NCBI RefSeq assembly: GCF_036884655.1
Contig: NC_088335.1
Span: 39,796,001 to 39,860,000, forward strand
DNA: 64,000 nt
Origin: Musa acuminata AAA Group
Taxonomy: Eukaryota > Streptophyta > Magnoliopsida > Zingiberales > Musaceae
Reading direction: 5' to 3'
Part shown: positions 10,951-21,976 of the stretch, one piece after another
Position numbering within the stretch: position 1 is the stretch's first letter
How the letters are laid out: every line of letters starts with the position of its first letter
Translations under genes and position numbers: made by a program
Notes under the pieces: generated by a model
What the model was told of the DNA's origin: nothing
Seen by the model: the letters and a program-made list of their open reading frames with translations, nothing else
Databases searched by the model: none

Positions 10951-12550
10951 TGTTAGGATCGGAGTGACACTAAGAGGGGGAGTGAATTAGTGCAGCGGAT
11001 TAAAACTCGTAAGCTTGAAAACGATTTCATAAATGCGTAGATATTTCGATTCGACAAAGAATGACTTAGTAAAAGTAGCTTGAGTAAAGTAAGGAGATGA
11101 AAACCAAAAATTTGCTACTATGTAAAGAAAAGTTTCAGAAAGGTAAACACTCACACATTCAAGGAACACACCAATTTAAAGTGGTTCGATCAAATGACCT
11201 ACATCCACTTGCGAAGCCTTCTTCGATGAGGCTCCCAACTTCCACTAGCAAATCACTTTGAAGGGGAAGGACAAATACCCCTCTTACAACCTTTTATAAG
11301 TGGTTCACACTCTTACAGATTTTTCAAAGAGAAAGAGGGAGGTGAACACTTAAGCTATTGAAAACAAGACTTGCTAAATACTTTGCTAAGGCTTTTTCTC
11401 AATCTCTAACTTCTCAAAGGTTATATTCTCTGCTGAGAATTGAGGGGTATTTATAGACCCAAAGAGAATTCAAATTTGGGCTCCAAATTTTGAATTCCTC
11501 TTAGATTCCCAGAGCTGGCAGTGCCACCACCTATCGGTGGTTGTGCCACCGCCTGTCAATATTATATTGACCATTAACTGGTGGTGCCACCGCTTGTCGC
11601 TGGCGATGCCACCGCCTGACCTTTCGGGTGATCGTTCAGGCTCTGGGTGATGCTACCGCCTAGTCTAGCAGTGCCATTGTCTAAACTATTTCACCTTACT
11701 GGTTGGGCTCCAAACTTGGCCCAAACCAATCCAAACTCGGGCCTAATTGGCCCCTAACTGGGTTATATGATTAACCCTTAATCATAATCCTATTTATATG
11801 CAAACTATGAAATTAAGACATAGTCCTAAGTAAGTTTTTAACCGGCAACATCAAGTTTTCTTTTGGCGAGCTTTTCGGCGATCTTTCGGCGGACTCCCAG
11901 TAGGCTCCTGATCTTGTGGCGAGTTCAGCGAGTCTTTGGCAAGTAGCCGAACCTTCTCAGTAATCTCCGCGAACCTCCGATGATCTCTTCGGTGGACTTC
12001 CGAAAACTTCGGCAAGTCCCCGATTTCTTCTCGGTTGGTTCCGGCAGCACTTCCGACGAATCTTCGGACTCTCGGTGGACTCTCGAACACCCATCAAACT
12101 TGACTCTAGTAGACTTTCTTTATGTCTTCAAGCTATCGTAGTTAATCCTACATATGTAAAAAAAAAATTCAATCTAGACAATTACTCCTAAGCAATCAAG
12201 TTGTCCGGCATATCATTGGTCCCTCGACGCTTCGTCCGATTCTTCGACGCATCGTTCTCTCTTGTAGCCTATTGCTCAATCGGCCAGTTGACTTTGCAAC
12301 TCTAATATCCTTGACATAATTCCCACTCTTCTTGGCCTGATGCCCGAATCCACGGCCTAAAGCCTTTTGTCGATACGCCGACCGATCCACCGGCCCGACG
12401 TCTAATCTTCTGACATGTTCCTCCGGCATAACATGATTTTCCTACTATAATTGTCTTATCCTGATTGAAGCATCCTACATCACTCAAAAATGTATATTAA
12501 AACATAAACACATATTGATTGGTTTCATCACCAAAATCCGAGATTCAACA
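10951..12550 (-). repeat. Cop-2 5' LTR
   Basis: Plus-strand ends are TGTTAGGATCGG and CGAGATTCAACA, the reverse complements of the Sirevirus LTR ends seen in Cop-4 and Cop-6. CACCGCC-type repeats lie at about 11515-11690. It is about 300 bp longer than the Cop-4 and Cop-6 LTRs. The surplus is a block at about 12156-12510 rich in CCGGC and CGACG words, with no counterpart in those LTRs. Confidence 0.85.
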
Positions 12551-12920
12551 CCATAGAGGCAGACTATATTATTGCTATAGAGGTTTGCAAAAAAATAGTG
12601 GACAAAAAAATTCTTACAAGAATTACTGCTAAAACAGAAATATTATGTGGTGCATTGTGATAGCTAGAACATCATCCATTTATATGAGAACCCAACTTTT
12701 TATTCTAAATCAAAGCATATAAATGTAGATACTACTGGATTTGAAATGTATTTAACGAGAAGTAGTTGCAACTTCAAAAAATTCATATAAATGATAATAG
12801 GGCAGACATATTGACAAAGACCTTTTTGAAAGAAAGACAAGAAATGTGCCGACGGTTGGTTGGCATGACTTCACATTGAGAAGTCATGAGATAGCCTCCC
12901 TTGTGGGTTAAAGTGGGAGG
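12551..12920 (+). pseudogene. Copia RNase H C-terminal remnant (copy 1)
   Basis: Broken translation carries the end of a copia RNase H: an EADYI-like motif, an HCD motif (VVHCDS), SKSKHIN and a degenerate RADILTK box near 12800. It ends before a PPT-like AGTGGGAGG and an LTR start. It differs from the Sirevirus pols here and matches 19305-19667, so it is a second copia family. The Cop-2 LTR abuts it exactly at 12551, which suggests Cop-2 inserted here. Confidence 0.7.
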
Positions 12921-12921
12921 T

Positions 12922-13480
12922 TGTTGGGCATATAGCTTATTAATTCAGCCCATGATGGGTCTTAATAACCCACAAACCACAACAGCCATTTAACCCTTTC
13001 TATTTTAACTTAGACACAAAAAAGAAAAGGGTAGGGGGTGGGGTGGCTTGAGTTGATGTGGGTGTGGTTAGGAGAAACCATAACAGTGACAGTTGAGGGG
13101 TTTTCCATAAGAGAAGAAGAAAAGGAAAAAAGACGAGGGCAACTTAGAGGCTGCTCTCAATTATTCAGGCTGTGTTTTAGCCTTAGGTTTGATCAAATTT
13201 GCAGTGAACTCTTGCTATGATAAAAAAAGTGATTTTGGTGATGTAATCCTTGTATCTATATTATTCTCTTGTGATTGTTACTCAGGTCTTAATCAAGAGA
13301 CGTTGAGATTTGTACGTTCATTATTTTTATAATGAATTTGCTTCTTTGGCTTGCCTCATGGTTTTTTTCTTTTACGTTTGAGGGTTTTCCATATAAATCT
13401 TGGTGATTTATGTGACTATGATTTCTCTTTAATTTTTTTACTATATGTTACTACCTGCTTGTATTTGTTCGTATACAAGT
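12922..13480 (+). repeat. LTR-like sequence of the second copia family (copy 1)
   Basis: It begins TGTTGGGCATATAGC right after a PPT-like tract and is about 90 percent similar by eye to 19669-20190. The downstream LTR end cannot be placed because the similarity between the two copies runs on past any obvious CA terminus. Confidence 0.55.
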
Positions 13481-14001
13481 TTTTTTTTATATGACCTATT
13501 ATCTATCTTTGATTCTCTATTAATGTTTAAGTTGGTGGAATTTTTGTTATGTATTGCTTTAGTGATGATCTTTGGTCTTTGATTTGGAAGTGGAATATGT
13601 TGTTTAACACCTAAACATGATGTTCTCTCAATCTTAAGTCCTACAAATATCATAAGACCTCCATATACTCTTGACCTGCATTCTTTTTATCCATAGTTTC
13701 TATTCTCTCACTTATAATTTGAGTTTATTTCTTAATAAATTTTACACATGTATAATAATTATGAGCATATTATCAATTCACATGAAAAAAGAAAAAAAAA
13801 TGAAAACATGATGATTACATCATGATGATGCGTCCTTAGTCAAATTATGGAATCTTATGATGTACATTAATGAAGTCATCATAATTTTCATGCAAAAAAT
13901 TATAATTCCACTTAACCTTTTTGAAACTTAGTTCTCAATCCAGAGGAGTCCAGGATAAACAAATGAATTTTTATGACGATGATCCTTGCATTGCAAGATG
14001 T
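13481..14001. repeat. Duplicated non-coding flank (copy 1)
   Basis: No gene. It is nearly identical to 21203-21719 and begins at TATGACC. In copy 2 about 1 kb of other DNA separates this block from the LTR-like block. Copy 1 ends where the Gyp-1 LTR starts at 14002. Confidence 0.7.
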
Positions 14002-14382
14002 TGTTAGAACCCTTGCAGATTCTAAACTTAGGGTTGATCTCTTTAGGGGATCGACCTTGTTGGAACTTTATAGGGGTTCCTCCCTCCAAGTTACTGCTCA
14101 AAGGCTGTAGAAAAGATTCATCTATTGCTTATGAAAAGAGGAGGAAAACATGGCTATTTATAGGGCTTCTAAACCCTAACTCCTAATAGGACTCCTACTT
14201 CTAACCAACTCCTAATAGGACTCCTACTCAAGACTCTTATTCCATTACAACTCCTAATTAGTTTCTTAGAAACATCCTCCTAACCCTAGCCAGCCTCTTC
14301 ACCTCTTTAATAGGGGTTAGCTTAGGTAGGTTTTACATGAATGTCCCTTTCAATTAGGACTCTCCTAGCTAGAGTCCTAACA
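14002..14382 (-). repeat. Gyp-1 3' LTR
   Basis: A 381-bp block with plus-strand ends TGTTAGAACCC and GAGTCCTAACA, next to a purine-rich tract (minus strand) and the end of pol. It contains several near-copies of ACTCCTAATAGGACTCCTA near 14180-14225. Confidence 0.75.
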
Positions 14383-14394
14383 GACCCGCCCTCT

Positions 14395-16570
14395 TCAAAT
14401 TAGTCTTATCCTCAAGGCTGACAATTCATAAATTCTGAGAATTTGATCTTCAAGTCGTCATAGTTCTCCCAAGTGGCATCTTCTGTTTATAGGTTCACCC
14501 ACTGTATTAGCACTTCAGTAGTGGGTCATCGTCGTCGAGTCATGATCCATCGATCAATAATGGCACTTGGCTGGGTCTGGAGTTCTCCTTGGTTAGTCAT
14601 ATTTGGTGGTTGACTTTGAGCTATCTCCAAGCACCTATTTATAATTTTCTTCTGGCCATCGGTTTGTGGGTGATATGCTGTACTCCTTTTCAATTTAGTA
14701 CCTTGCATATGGAATAACTTTGTCCAAAATCTGCTCATGAAGATGCAAGTAGAATTTGTCATAAGCATAATGCGACCCTTATAGCGTAATTCTTTTGAGT
14801 CCCAATTATAATGAGCCACGGAGCTTGGTGCTTCCTCCAATTTTTTTATGATCTTATTAGTCTTCGGATCTTCCTGTCATTCCATCTTAATATCCTCAAG
14901 GAAGTCGCTGGTCGGAAGTGAAACGATCGAAAATTCAGCTTGCTCGGGTAGCTACGAAAGCGCATCTGCAACAACATTCTCTTACCCCTTTTTGTAAGTT
15001 ATTTCATAATCAAATCCAAGAAGTTTTGTTACCCATATTTGCCGCTCAGGAGATGATATCTTTTGCTCTGAAAAGTACTTGAGGCTTTTATGGTCGGTTT
15101 TAATTTGAAATCGTCGACCAATCAAGTAGAGTCTCCACCTCGTTGTTGCATGCACAATGACGAGCATCTCCTTATCATATGTTGACTTATTTTGATGGGA
15201 GGGAGATAATGCCTTATTAGTGTATGCGAGTGGTCGACCATCTTGCATGAGAATGGCTCCAATTCTGACTCCAGATGCGTCGGCCTCAATAATGAAGGGT
15301 CGGCTGAAATCTGGTAGTGCTAGCACTAGTGTCATCGTCATGGCTACCTTAAGTTTGTCGAAGGCAGTGAAGGCTTTGTCCAACCATTGGAAGACATCTT
15401 TTTTTAGTAAGAAAGTAAGTGGTGCACTGATCTTTCCATAGTTTTTCATGAACTTACGGTAGTAGCCTATTAAACCCAGAAATCCATGTAGCAATTTTAT
15501 GTTCCTCGAGGTCGGCCAATTCTGCATTACTTCTATTTTGGAGGGGTCCACCATCACACCTTCCGCTGATATGATATACCCAAGATATTTTGTCTTTTAT
15601 TGAAGAAAGCAAAAATTCATAGTGGCTATTGTATGTTCGAAAGGTGGTTTTCGGTATGCCTTTTTCACATACTCATATTTGATGATACCTAGATCGAAGG
15701 TCCAGCTTTATGAAGATTTGTGCTCTCTTTCATCTAGCAATTCATCTACTACTGGAATAGGGTATTTATCCTTGATGGTTATGCCATTGAGAGCTCGGTA
15801 ATCAATGCATATTCGCCATATTGTGTCCTTGCATACAAGTAGCACCGGTGAAGAGTAGAGGTTGCAACTTGGCCGAATAACTCTTGTTTCAAGCATCTCT
15901 TTTACAATCCTTTCTATTTCATCCTTATGGAGATGTAGATACTAATATGGCTGAGTATTTGCTAGAGGTTTGCTTAGAAGAATCGTTATATAATGATCAT
16001 ACTGACGGGTAAGAGGTAAGTTGTGCGGTTCGTCAAATATATCTGAAAATTCAGCAAGCAATGGAAGTAGGTTTGGATCTTCAAATTCTATTGGCTCTCC
16101 CTTAGTTTTCTACTCAAGTTGTACTAAAAAGTCACTGCATACTTTATGCAAAACCTTCTCTATTTGTTATGTGCAAATTGTCGTTATGTCACTCCCATGT
16201 TTCCCATGCAGTATCACCTATTTCTTCTTACTATAAAATTTCATAATTAGTTGCATAAAATTTCAAGAAACATCACCTAATGTCGTCAACCATTTAGTTC
16301 TAAGCATGACCTCATGATCATCAAGAAGGAGGAGGAAGAAATATGCAATTATCTCTTGGTCCTATAGTAACAGTTTCACTCGCGGGTGCCTACGATCATA
16401 CTTCAAAATCCATCCGTTAGTGACCTTAATGTCAAACCTACTGTAATTCTCGATAGATAAGGCCATCCAGACAGCAACCTTATTGTTTAGGAAGTTATTA
16501 GTACTGCCCGTGTTGATGAGAACAGTGATCGGTTGTTGTTTGACTTTGCCTCCAACTTTCATCGTTTGCG
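14395..16570 (-). pseudogene. pol: Gyp-1 pol (broken): protease, RT, RNase H, integrase, chromodomain
   Basis: The protease motif VLINTGSTNNFLNNKVA is near 16500. The RT start ([20 protein letters not shown]) is near 15820. The YFDD-type active-site region is missing, because the sequence jumps from [11 protein letters not shown] to YVKKAYRKPPFEHTIATMNF. The RT C-terminus and RNase H (LPDFSRPFIIEADASG, TDHKSLKYF) are at 14982-15557. The integrase end ([15 protein letters not shown]) is near 14680, with most of the core deleted. A chromodomain-like tail (TTEVLIQW, TEDATWENY) lies at about 14440-14520. It cannot encode an active RT. Confidence 0.83.
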
Positions 16571-16599
16571 GGTTTAAGTAGCCGGCTAGTGCATGTACC

Positions 16600-17570
16600 G
16601 TAACTTCGGTCGGTTATAGCTCTTCTTCTGCATCTTCTTTTTCATGCTCAAGGCTCTCTTCTGAATGTTCAATGACCTCTTCTTCTACTAGTTCAATCAT
16701 AAGAAGTCTCCCTTTACTACAGCGATGCTCACGGCTCCATGGCTCATCGCAATGCTAACATAACCCCTTCGCATATCGCTCCCGAAGCTCTTCTCTTGTC
16801 AACCTCTTTGATGCAGGGACATGGTTGATAGTAGGGGGGGCTGAGGGCTTCAGTATTGCTAGTCAAGGAGTGACCCTAGTCCTCCGAGCTTCATGGTTCA
16901 ATTACTCTTCTTGATGTCGTGCGAAAGAGATGACTACCATAAGCATGTACGGTTGTCGCGCTTTAACTTCTCCCCAGATCTCCGGCTTTAAGCCCTCAAT
17001 GAAGGTCCCCAATAGCTATTTTTGAGACCAATCATGAGTTTGATTAGATAACTTTTCAAACCTGGTTTGGTACTCTTGAATGGTGGAGGTTTGTCGGATC
17101 TTTGCTAGTTGTCCATTAATGTTCTCGTAATCGGTTGGTCTGAAGCAGATCAGTAGTCCTTATTTAAATTATCACCATGAGAGGACTCCATGAGTGTGTT
17201 CAAACTAGTCAAACCACTGTATGACATCCCTTTCAAGATGTATAGCTGCAATTTTCACCATAGATTCGTCTGCGATTTTGTGGTACCGAAAATATCGCTC
17301 TACGCGCCAGATCCAACCAATCGGGTCTCCTTCTTCCCATCTAGGAAAGTTTACCCTCATACATGGATAGTTGGGGTCAGTCATAGAGCCTCCCCTCCCT
17401 TGGAAGTCATCTCTTCGGGCTTGGTGCGATTGGGCAAAGCTCTCTTCTTGATGTGATTTCTTCGGGCTTAGTGGTCAGCCCAATCTGAGTTCGGTAAAGA
17501 GCGTCCGAATCTTATCCTTCATTCGTGCCTCAAAGGCTTTGAATTTAGCATTGATTGCCTCCTCAAATAT
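16600..17570 (-). pseudogene. gag: Gyp-1 gag (broken)
   Basis: Minus-strand translation gives the gypsy gag core (MRVNFPRWEEGDPIGWIWRV near 17365 and IAAIHLERDVIQWFD near 17230), interrupted by stops. A knuckle-like motif (HCDEPWSREHRC near 16740) has lost its first cysteine to a stop. The protein normally coats the element RNA. The probable start is near 17570. Confidence 0.7.
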
Positions 17571-18711
17571 CATAGTATATGCCTCCAAATATGTGATGTT
17601 AAGATCTCTCTTTTATTATCAGGTTAAAGGCATATATAGGTTGAGAGAAGTGATGGTCGAAAGGGTTGGTGGATTGGTAGATGTAGGCTGTAGTTTAGGC
17701 TTGTTTTATGGCTGTTTTGGGTGCAGTTTGAGGGTGTGGTTTGGAGTTTTAGGGCTGTGGATGAAAGTTTTAGATCTATGGTAGATGGTAGTAAAGGTTT
17801 GATAGAAATCAATGGAAGTTGCTGCAAATATGTGCTGTCTTGTAAGAGTAGAATTATCATTGAAGAAACAATAGTTTCTGGACGAAATTTCTACCAAAAA
17901 CTCTAGAGATTTGAGGGAATTGACAGCAATATCTCAGTTTATATGATAGCAAGGATGTCCAATTTAATCAAGAAAATTTTGGTAGTAACAGCAAGAAAAT
18001 TGGTGCAAGTTGTGATAGTAGAATTCTCGTCAAAAAATTTCAGCTGACTATGACGAAAATTTGTAGCAACACAAAATCGTTTCTAGAGATGAATTCGTCA
18101 ATAGATCAATTTTAGATGGAAGCCAAGATAATTTATGAAGTGTATAAGAAATTTTATTCAAAAAAAATTACAAATAGATGGGTTAAGGCAACAATATGTG
18201 GTTGAAATTTTCTGCATCACAGATTTTCAAGTGTAGCAGATTGGACGTAAAAAATCAGTGGTTTATATTAAGAATTTTTTGACAAAACCAAAAGGAAATC
18301 TACTGTTAGAAAGTGTTAAAGCTATCATAAAAATTTCGTAGAGATTTGGATAGAAAAAATATAGTATCAAGATCAAACAAGCAGTAATATGCAGTTGAAA
18401 TTTTATAGTACAGATTTTCAAGTATAGCAGAATAGACATAAAAGATCAATAGTTTATATTGAGAATTTTTTGATAAAACTAAAGAGAAATTTGTTGTTAG
18501 GAAGTATCAAAGCTGTCATAAAAATTTCGTAGAGATTTAGATAGAAAAATTATAGTAGCAAGATCAAACAATCTGAGCTATGTAGTTGGAATTTTGCAAT
18601 GTATCTTTCGTCGTAGAGATGAAAACTTTACGATAAAAAGTTTAAGTAACAATTTTGGAACAATTCTTTTTTTTGAATTTTTGAATAAAGATAACTAAAT
18701 TACAGCAGCAG
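17571..18711. other. Non-coding AT-rich stretch, possibly Gyp-1 leader or an older element
   Basis: No gene is supported. Short open frames on both strands at 17540-17900 are antisense to each other and low in complexity. The stretch contains the tandem duplication described separately. Its position upstream of Gyp-1 gag would fit an untranslated leader, but neither LTR nor PBS was seen. Confidence 0.4.
18201..18584. repeat. Two tandem copies of a 192-bp unit
   Basis: GTTGAAATTTTCTGCATC at 18201 recurs as GTTGAAATTTTATAGTAC at 18394, and a third start (GTAGTTGGAATTTTGC) is near 18582. The two full units agree along most of their length, including CATAAAAATTTCGTAGAG. Related single words continue on both sides. 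Confidence 0.75.
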
Positions 18712-19667
18712 TAAGGTAAGTGTTGATGACATGCTTATCTTTGGAAAAGATATGTCTACAATTAAGAGGTTAAAGAATGAACTGATTGAGACCTTTGCAA
18801 TAAACGACATGGGGCTAGCAAAGCAAATACTGGGCTTATAGATTTTCCATGTTAGAAAAAATAAAAAGATTTGGTTGTCATAGGAGAAATACATCGAGAA
18901 GGTATTTGATAGGTTAAATATAAGCAACACAAAACTTGTTGGTTCTCCTCTATTAAGTTACTTCAAGTTATGCTCAAAGCAAAGTCTATCAAGTGATGAG
19001 GAGAAGGAGCAAATGCAAAAGGTTCTTTTTGCTTCAGTAGTAAGAAGTTTGATATACGCCATGGTATGTGTAAGGCCGGATACGCGCACTAGTTAGTAGT
19101 GAAGTGGATCTTTAGATATCTCATAGAGAGCTCCAAAGTTTATTTAAGCTTTGAAAGTAGACCACCTGTGTTGACATGTTGCTTAGATGTAGATATTATA
19201 AGAGATTGATATGAAAAAGTTCATATCATGTTTTGTACTCACCTTTACAGGAGAAGATGTGTCATGACAATTTAAATTGTAAAAGTGTATTACTTTCTCC
19301 ACCATAGAGGTAGAATATATTGTTACTATAGAGATTTACAAAGAAATATTATGGATGAAAGAATTCTTACAAGAATTAGAGTTAAAACAGAAATATTATA
19401 TGGTGCATTGTGATAGCTAGAACATTATCCATTTATATAAGAACCCAACTTTTTATTCTAAGTCAAAGCATATAGATGTCAGATACTACTGGATTCGAAA
19501 TATATTTAAAGAGAAGCAGTTGTAACTTCAAAAAATTCATATAAATGATAATAGGGCAGACATATTGACAAAGACCTTATCGAAAGAAAGGCAAGGAATG
19601 TGCCTGTTTGTATGACTTTACATTGAGGAGTCATAGGATAGCCTCCCTTATGGGTTGAAGGGGGAGG
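18712..19667 (+). pseudogene. Copia RT and RNase H remnant (copy 2)
   Basis: Broken translation gives VDDMLIFGKDMSTIKRLKNE near 18720 (the RT active-site region), IFHVRKNKKIW, then EKYIEKVFDRLNISNTKL and SLIYAMVCVRPDT, and after gaps the RNase H end with HCDS and a RADILTK box near 19560. The protein is more like generic copia (Tork/Ale type) than the Sirevirus pols of this window. The 5' two thirds of pol and gag are missing. Confidence 0.8.
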
Positions 19668-19668
19668 T

Positions 19669-20191
19669 TATTAGGCACATAGCTTATTAATTCAACCCAT
19701 GATGGGTCTTAATAACCCACAAACCACAGCAGCCATTTAACCCTTTCTCTTTTAACTTAGACACAAAAAAGAAAAGGGTAGGGGGTGGGGTGGCTTGAGT
19801 TGCTGTGGGTGTGGTTGGGAGAAACCATAACAGTGACAATTGAGGGGTTTTCCACAAGAGAAGAAGAAAAGGAAAAAAGACAAGGGCAACTTAGAGGCTA
19901 CTCTTAATTATTTTGGTTGTGTTTTCACCTTTGGTTTTACTGATGTAATCCTTGTATCTATATTATTCTTTTGTGATTGTTGCTCAAGTCTTAAGCAAAA
20001 GACTTTGATATTTATACGTTCATTATTTTTATAGTGAATTTATTTTTCTGGCTTACCTCATGGTTTTTTCCCTTTGCGTTTTAGGGTTTTCCATATAAAT
20101 CTTGGTGCTCTATATGGTTATGATTTCTCTTTAATTTTTTTACTATATGTTACAACCTACTTGTATTTGTTCGTATATAAGTTTTTTTATC
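19669..20191 (+). repeat. LTR-like sequence of the second copia family (copy 2)
   Basis: It begins TATTAGGCACATAGC (TG mutated to TA) after a GGGGGAGG tract and parallels 12922-13480. The ORF at 19840-20034 lies inside it and has no support as a gene. Confidence 0.55.
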
Positions 20192-21202
20192 CCATTAGTG
20201 CACCCTCGAGGACGAGAAGGCTGAGAGAACGTGATGGGCACTCAAGAGGCTAATCAATGTTGAAGCGGTGAGCGCTCAAGGTAGAAAGCAACAGTCGGTG
20301 AGGAAGAAGGGAGAGCACTTAGGGCAAAGAGCACTTCACTAGAGTTCCACGAGATTTAGGGGTAGGGAAAGCCACCAAAGGTGGAGGAAGCCGATCTTGT
20401 TGAAGCAGCATAGGGCAGCATGGTAGTTTGTTGAGAAAACGACGCTATTGTTGCTATAGTGATAACAACAGATCAGTGATGTCCTAGTGCAGCTCAATGA
20501 TGAGAACTAGTAAGGAAATAGGGAAAGTCTAAAATGGGCGACTACGGTGGCTTGAAGTCCTCCAGTAGTGATTTGGTTGATAGCGAAGAGAGCAGGCCAC
20601 TACGTAGAACAATAAAATAGGCAATGACATATCAGCATAGTGATTATTGTTGTCGAGCAGAGTAGGAAACCGGCAACAACAAATCAGCAGAGAAGAGTAA
20701 TTACTGTCGTTGTATAATGAGGAAGGAAAGGTAAGTTATTATGATTTTGGTCATAATAACTTATATCTCATAATATTTCTTTTAAAACAGAACTTTTTGA
20801 TTTTGGTCATTTGGACAAAAGTGTACGTTACTATGAAGAATATTCTTTCTCTTCGAATGCGAGAAAAAGGTACAAAAACTTCACTTTTTGTCCTGTTTTT
20901 GTGATTTTGTAGTGTCTGTGTTTGTCAAATTATTCTAATTTTCTCAAGCAAAAGGAGCTTTTTTACATTGAGAATGAAGTCACGAGTGTGTAAAGAACAA
21001 AGTGTGCTAAAACGAATCCAAAGACTTCAAATATCAAAGACTCAAAAGACATGTATAATTTCCTCCTCTCAAAGGGAAAACGTATGGACACCATTTTACC
21101 TACGTATGCCTTAGCTAAAAATCCCAATCAAAAGAACATTAATCAAGACCAAAGGCATAAATTTTGTTGATGTTTATTGCTTAAAATATGGAACATAATG
21201 TT
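20192..21202. other. About 1 kb present only in copy 2 of the duplication
   Basis: This block separates the LTR-like part from the shared flank and has no counterpart in copy 1. Its first 500 bases are G-rich (GAGGACGAGAAGGCTGAGAG and similar), unlike its surroundings. No ORF looks like a known protein and no clean TSD was found, so I cannot tell an insertion here from a deletion in copy 1. Confidence 0.55.
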
Positions 21203-21719
21203 TGTATGACCTTTATCTGTCTTTGATTCTCTATTAATGTTTAAGTTGGTTGAATTTTTTATATGTATTGCTTTAGAGATGATCTTTGGTCTTTGATTTG
21301 GAAGTGGAATCTGTTGTTTAACACCTAAACATGATGTCCTCTCAATCTTAAGTCCTACAAATATCATAAGACCTCCATATACTCTTCCCCTCCATTCTTT
21401 TCTATTCTCCATAGTTTCTATTCTCTCACTTATAATTTGAGTTTATTTCTTAATAAATTTTACGCATGTACAATAATTATGAGCATATTATCAATTCACA
21501 TGAAAAAAAAGGGAAAAAATGAAAACATAGCGATTACATCATGATGATGCGTCCTTAGTCAAATTATGGAATCTCATGATGTACATTAATGAAGTCATCA
21601 TAATTTTCATGCAAAAAATTATAATTCCTCTTAACCTTTTTGAAACTTAATTCTCAATCCAGAGGAGTCCAGGATAAACAAATGAATTGTTATGACTGCG
21701 ATCGTTGCATTGCAAGCTG
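21203..21719. repeat. Duplicated non-coding flank (copy 2)
   Basis: Near-identical to 13481-14001, from TATGACC to GCATTGCAAGCTG. After it the copies diverge: copy 1 meets the Gyp-1 LTR, while copy 2 runs on as unremarkable DNA to 21976. Confidence 0.7.
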
Positions 21720-21976
21720 TGTGGGAAAACAAGCTTGCTGCATTGGGCAGGACAACTTTTCACAATCCTACTTGAATAGCTGCAATTCTGTTCTATATTT
21801 TAAATTTGGAAATGCTGCTACAAGTACAACAACTGAGTGATATGAATGTTGATGTGAAAAACTATGAGAATATCATAAACAAGACAAAGAATGCTGTTGC
21901 AATAAGTCTATGAGACATTACAGTTAAATATTATGATTCATATATTCGAACAAGTGCAGTTTAATCTGTTTGATTC

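Larger units (their letters stand above)
14002..17570 (-). mobile_element. Gyp-1: decayed Ty3-gypsy chromovirus
   Basis: Reading on the minus strand: gag, protease, RT, RNase H, integrase, chromodomain-like end, PPT-like GAGGGCGGGTC and the 3' LTR. No 5' LTR or PBS was found right of gag, so the element is truncated there. The gypsy order (integrase after RNase H) and the C-terminal motif place it among chromoviruses. The short LTR would fit the Reina or a similar clade, which I cannot settle. All ORFs carry stops and deletions. Confidence 0.82.

Noticed and set aside
12196..12487. Two minus-strand ORFs in the Cop-2 LTR
   Set aside because: They overlap each other in different frames inside an LTR and show no recognised motif.
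13441..13653. Minus-strand ORF also found at 21143-21412
   Set aside because: Its repetition reflects the segmental duplication. The two frames differ at their ends and no known domain is visible, so coding is not supported.
18700..18930. Minus-strand ORF of 76 codons
   Set aside because: It is antisense to the copia RT active-site region (VDDMLIFGKD), which is the meaningful frame.
21972..21976. GATTC as a target-site duplication of Cop-4
   Set aside because: The matching position after 53384 reads TATCC, only three of five identical. The right LTR end is also damaged.
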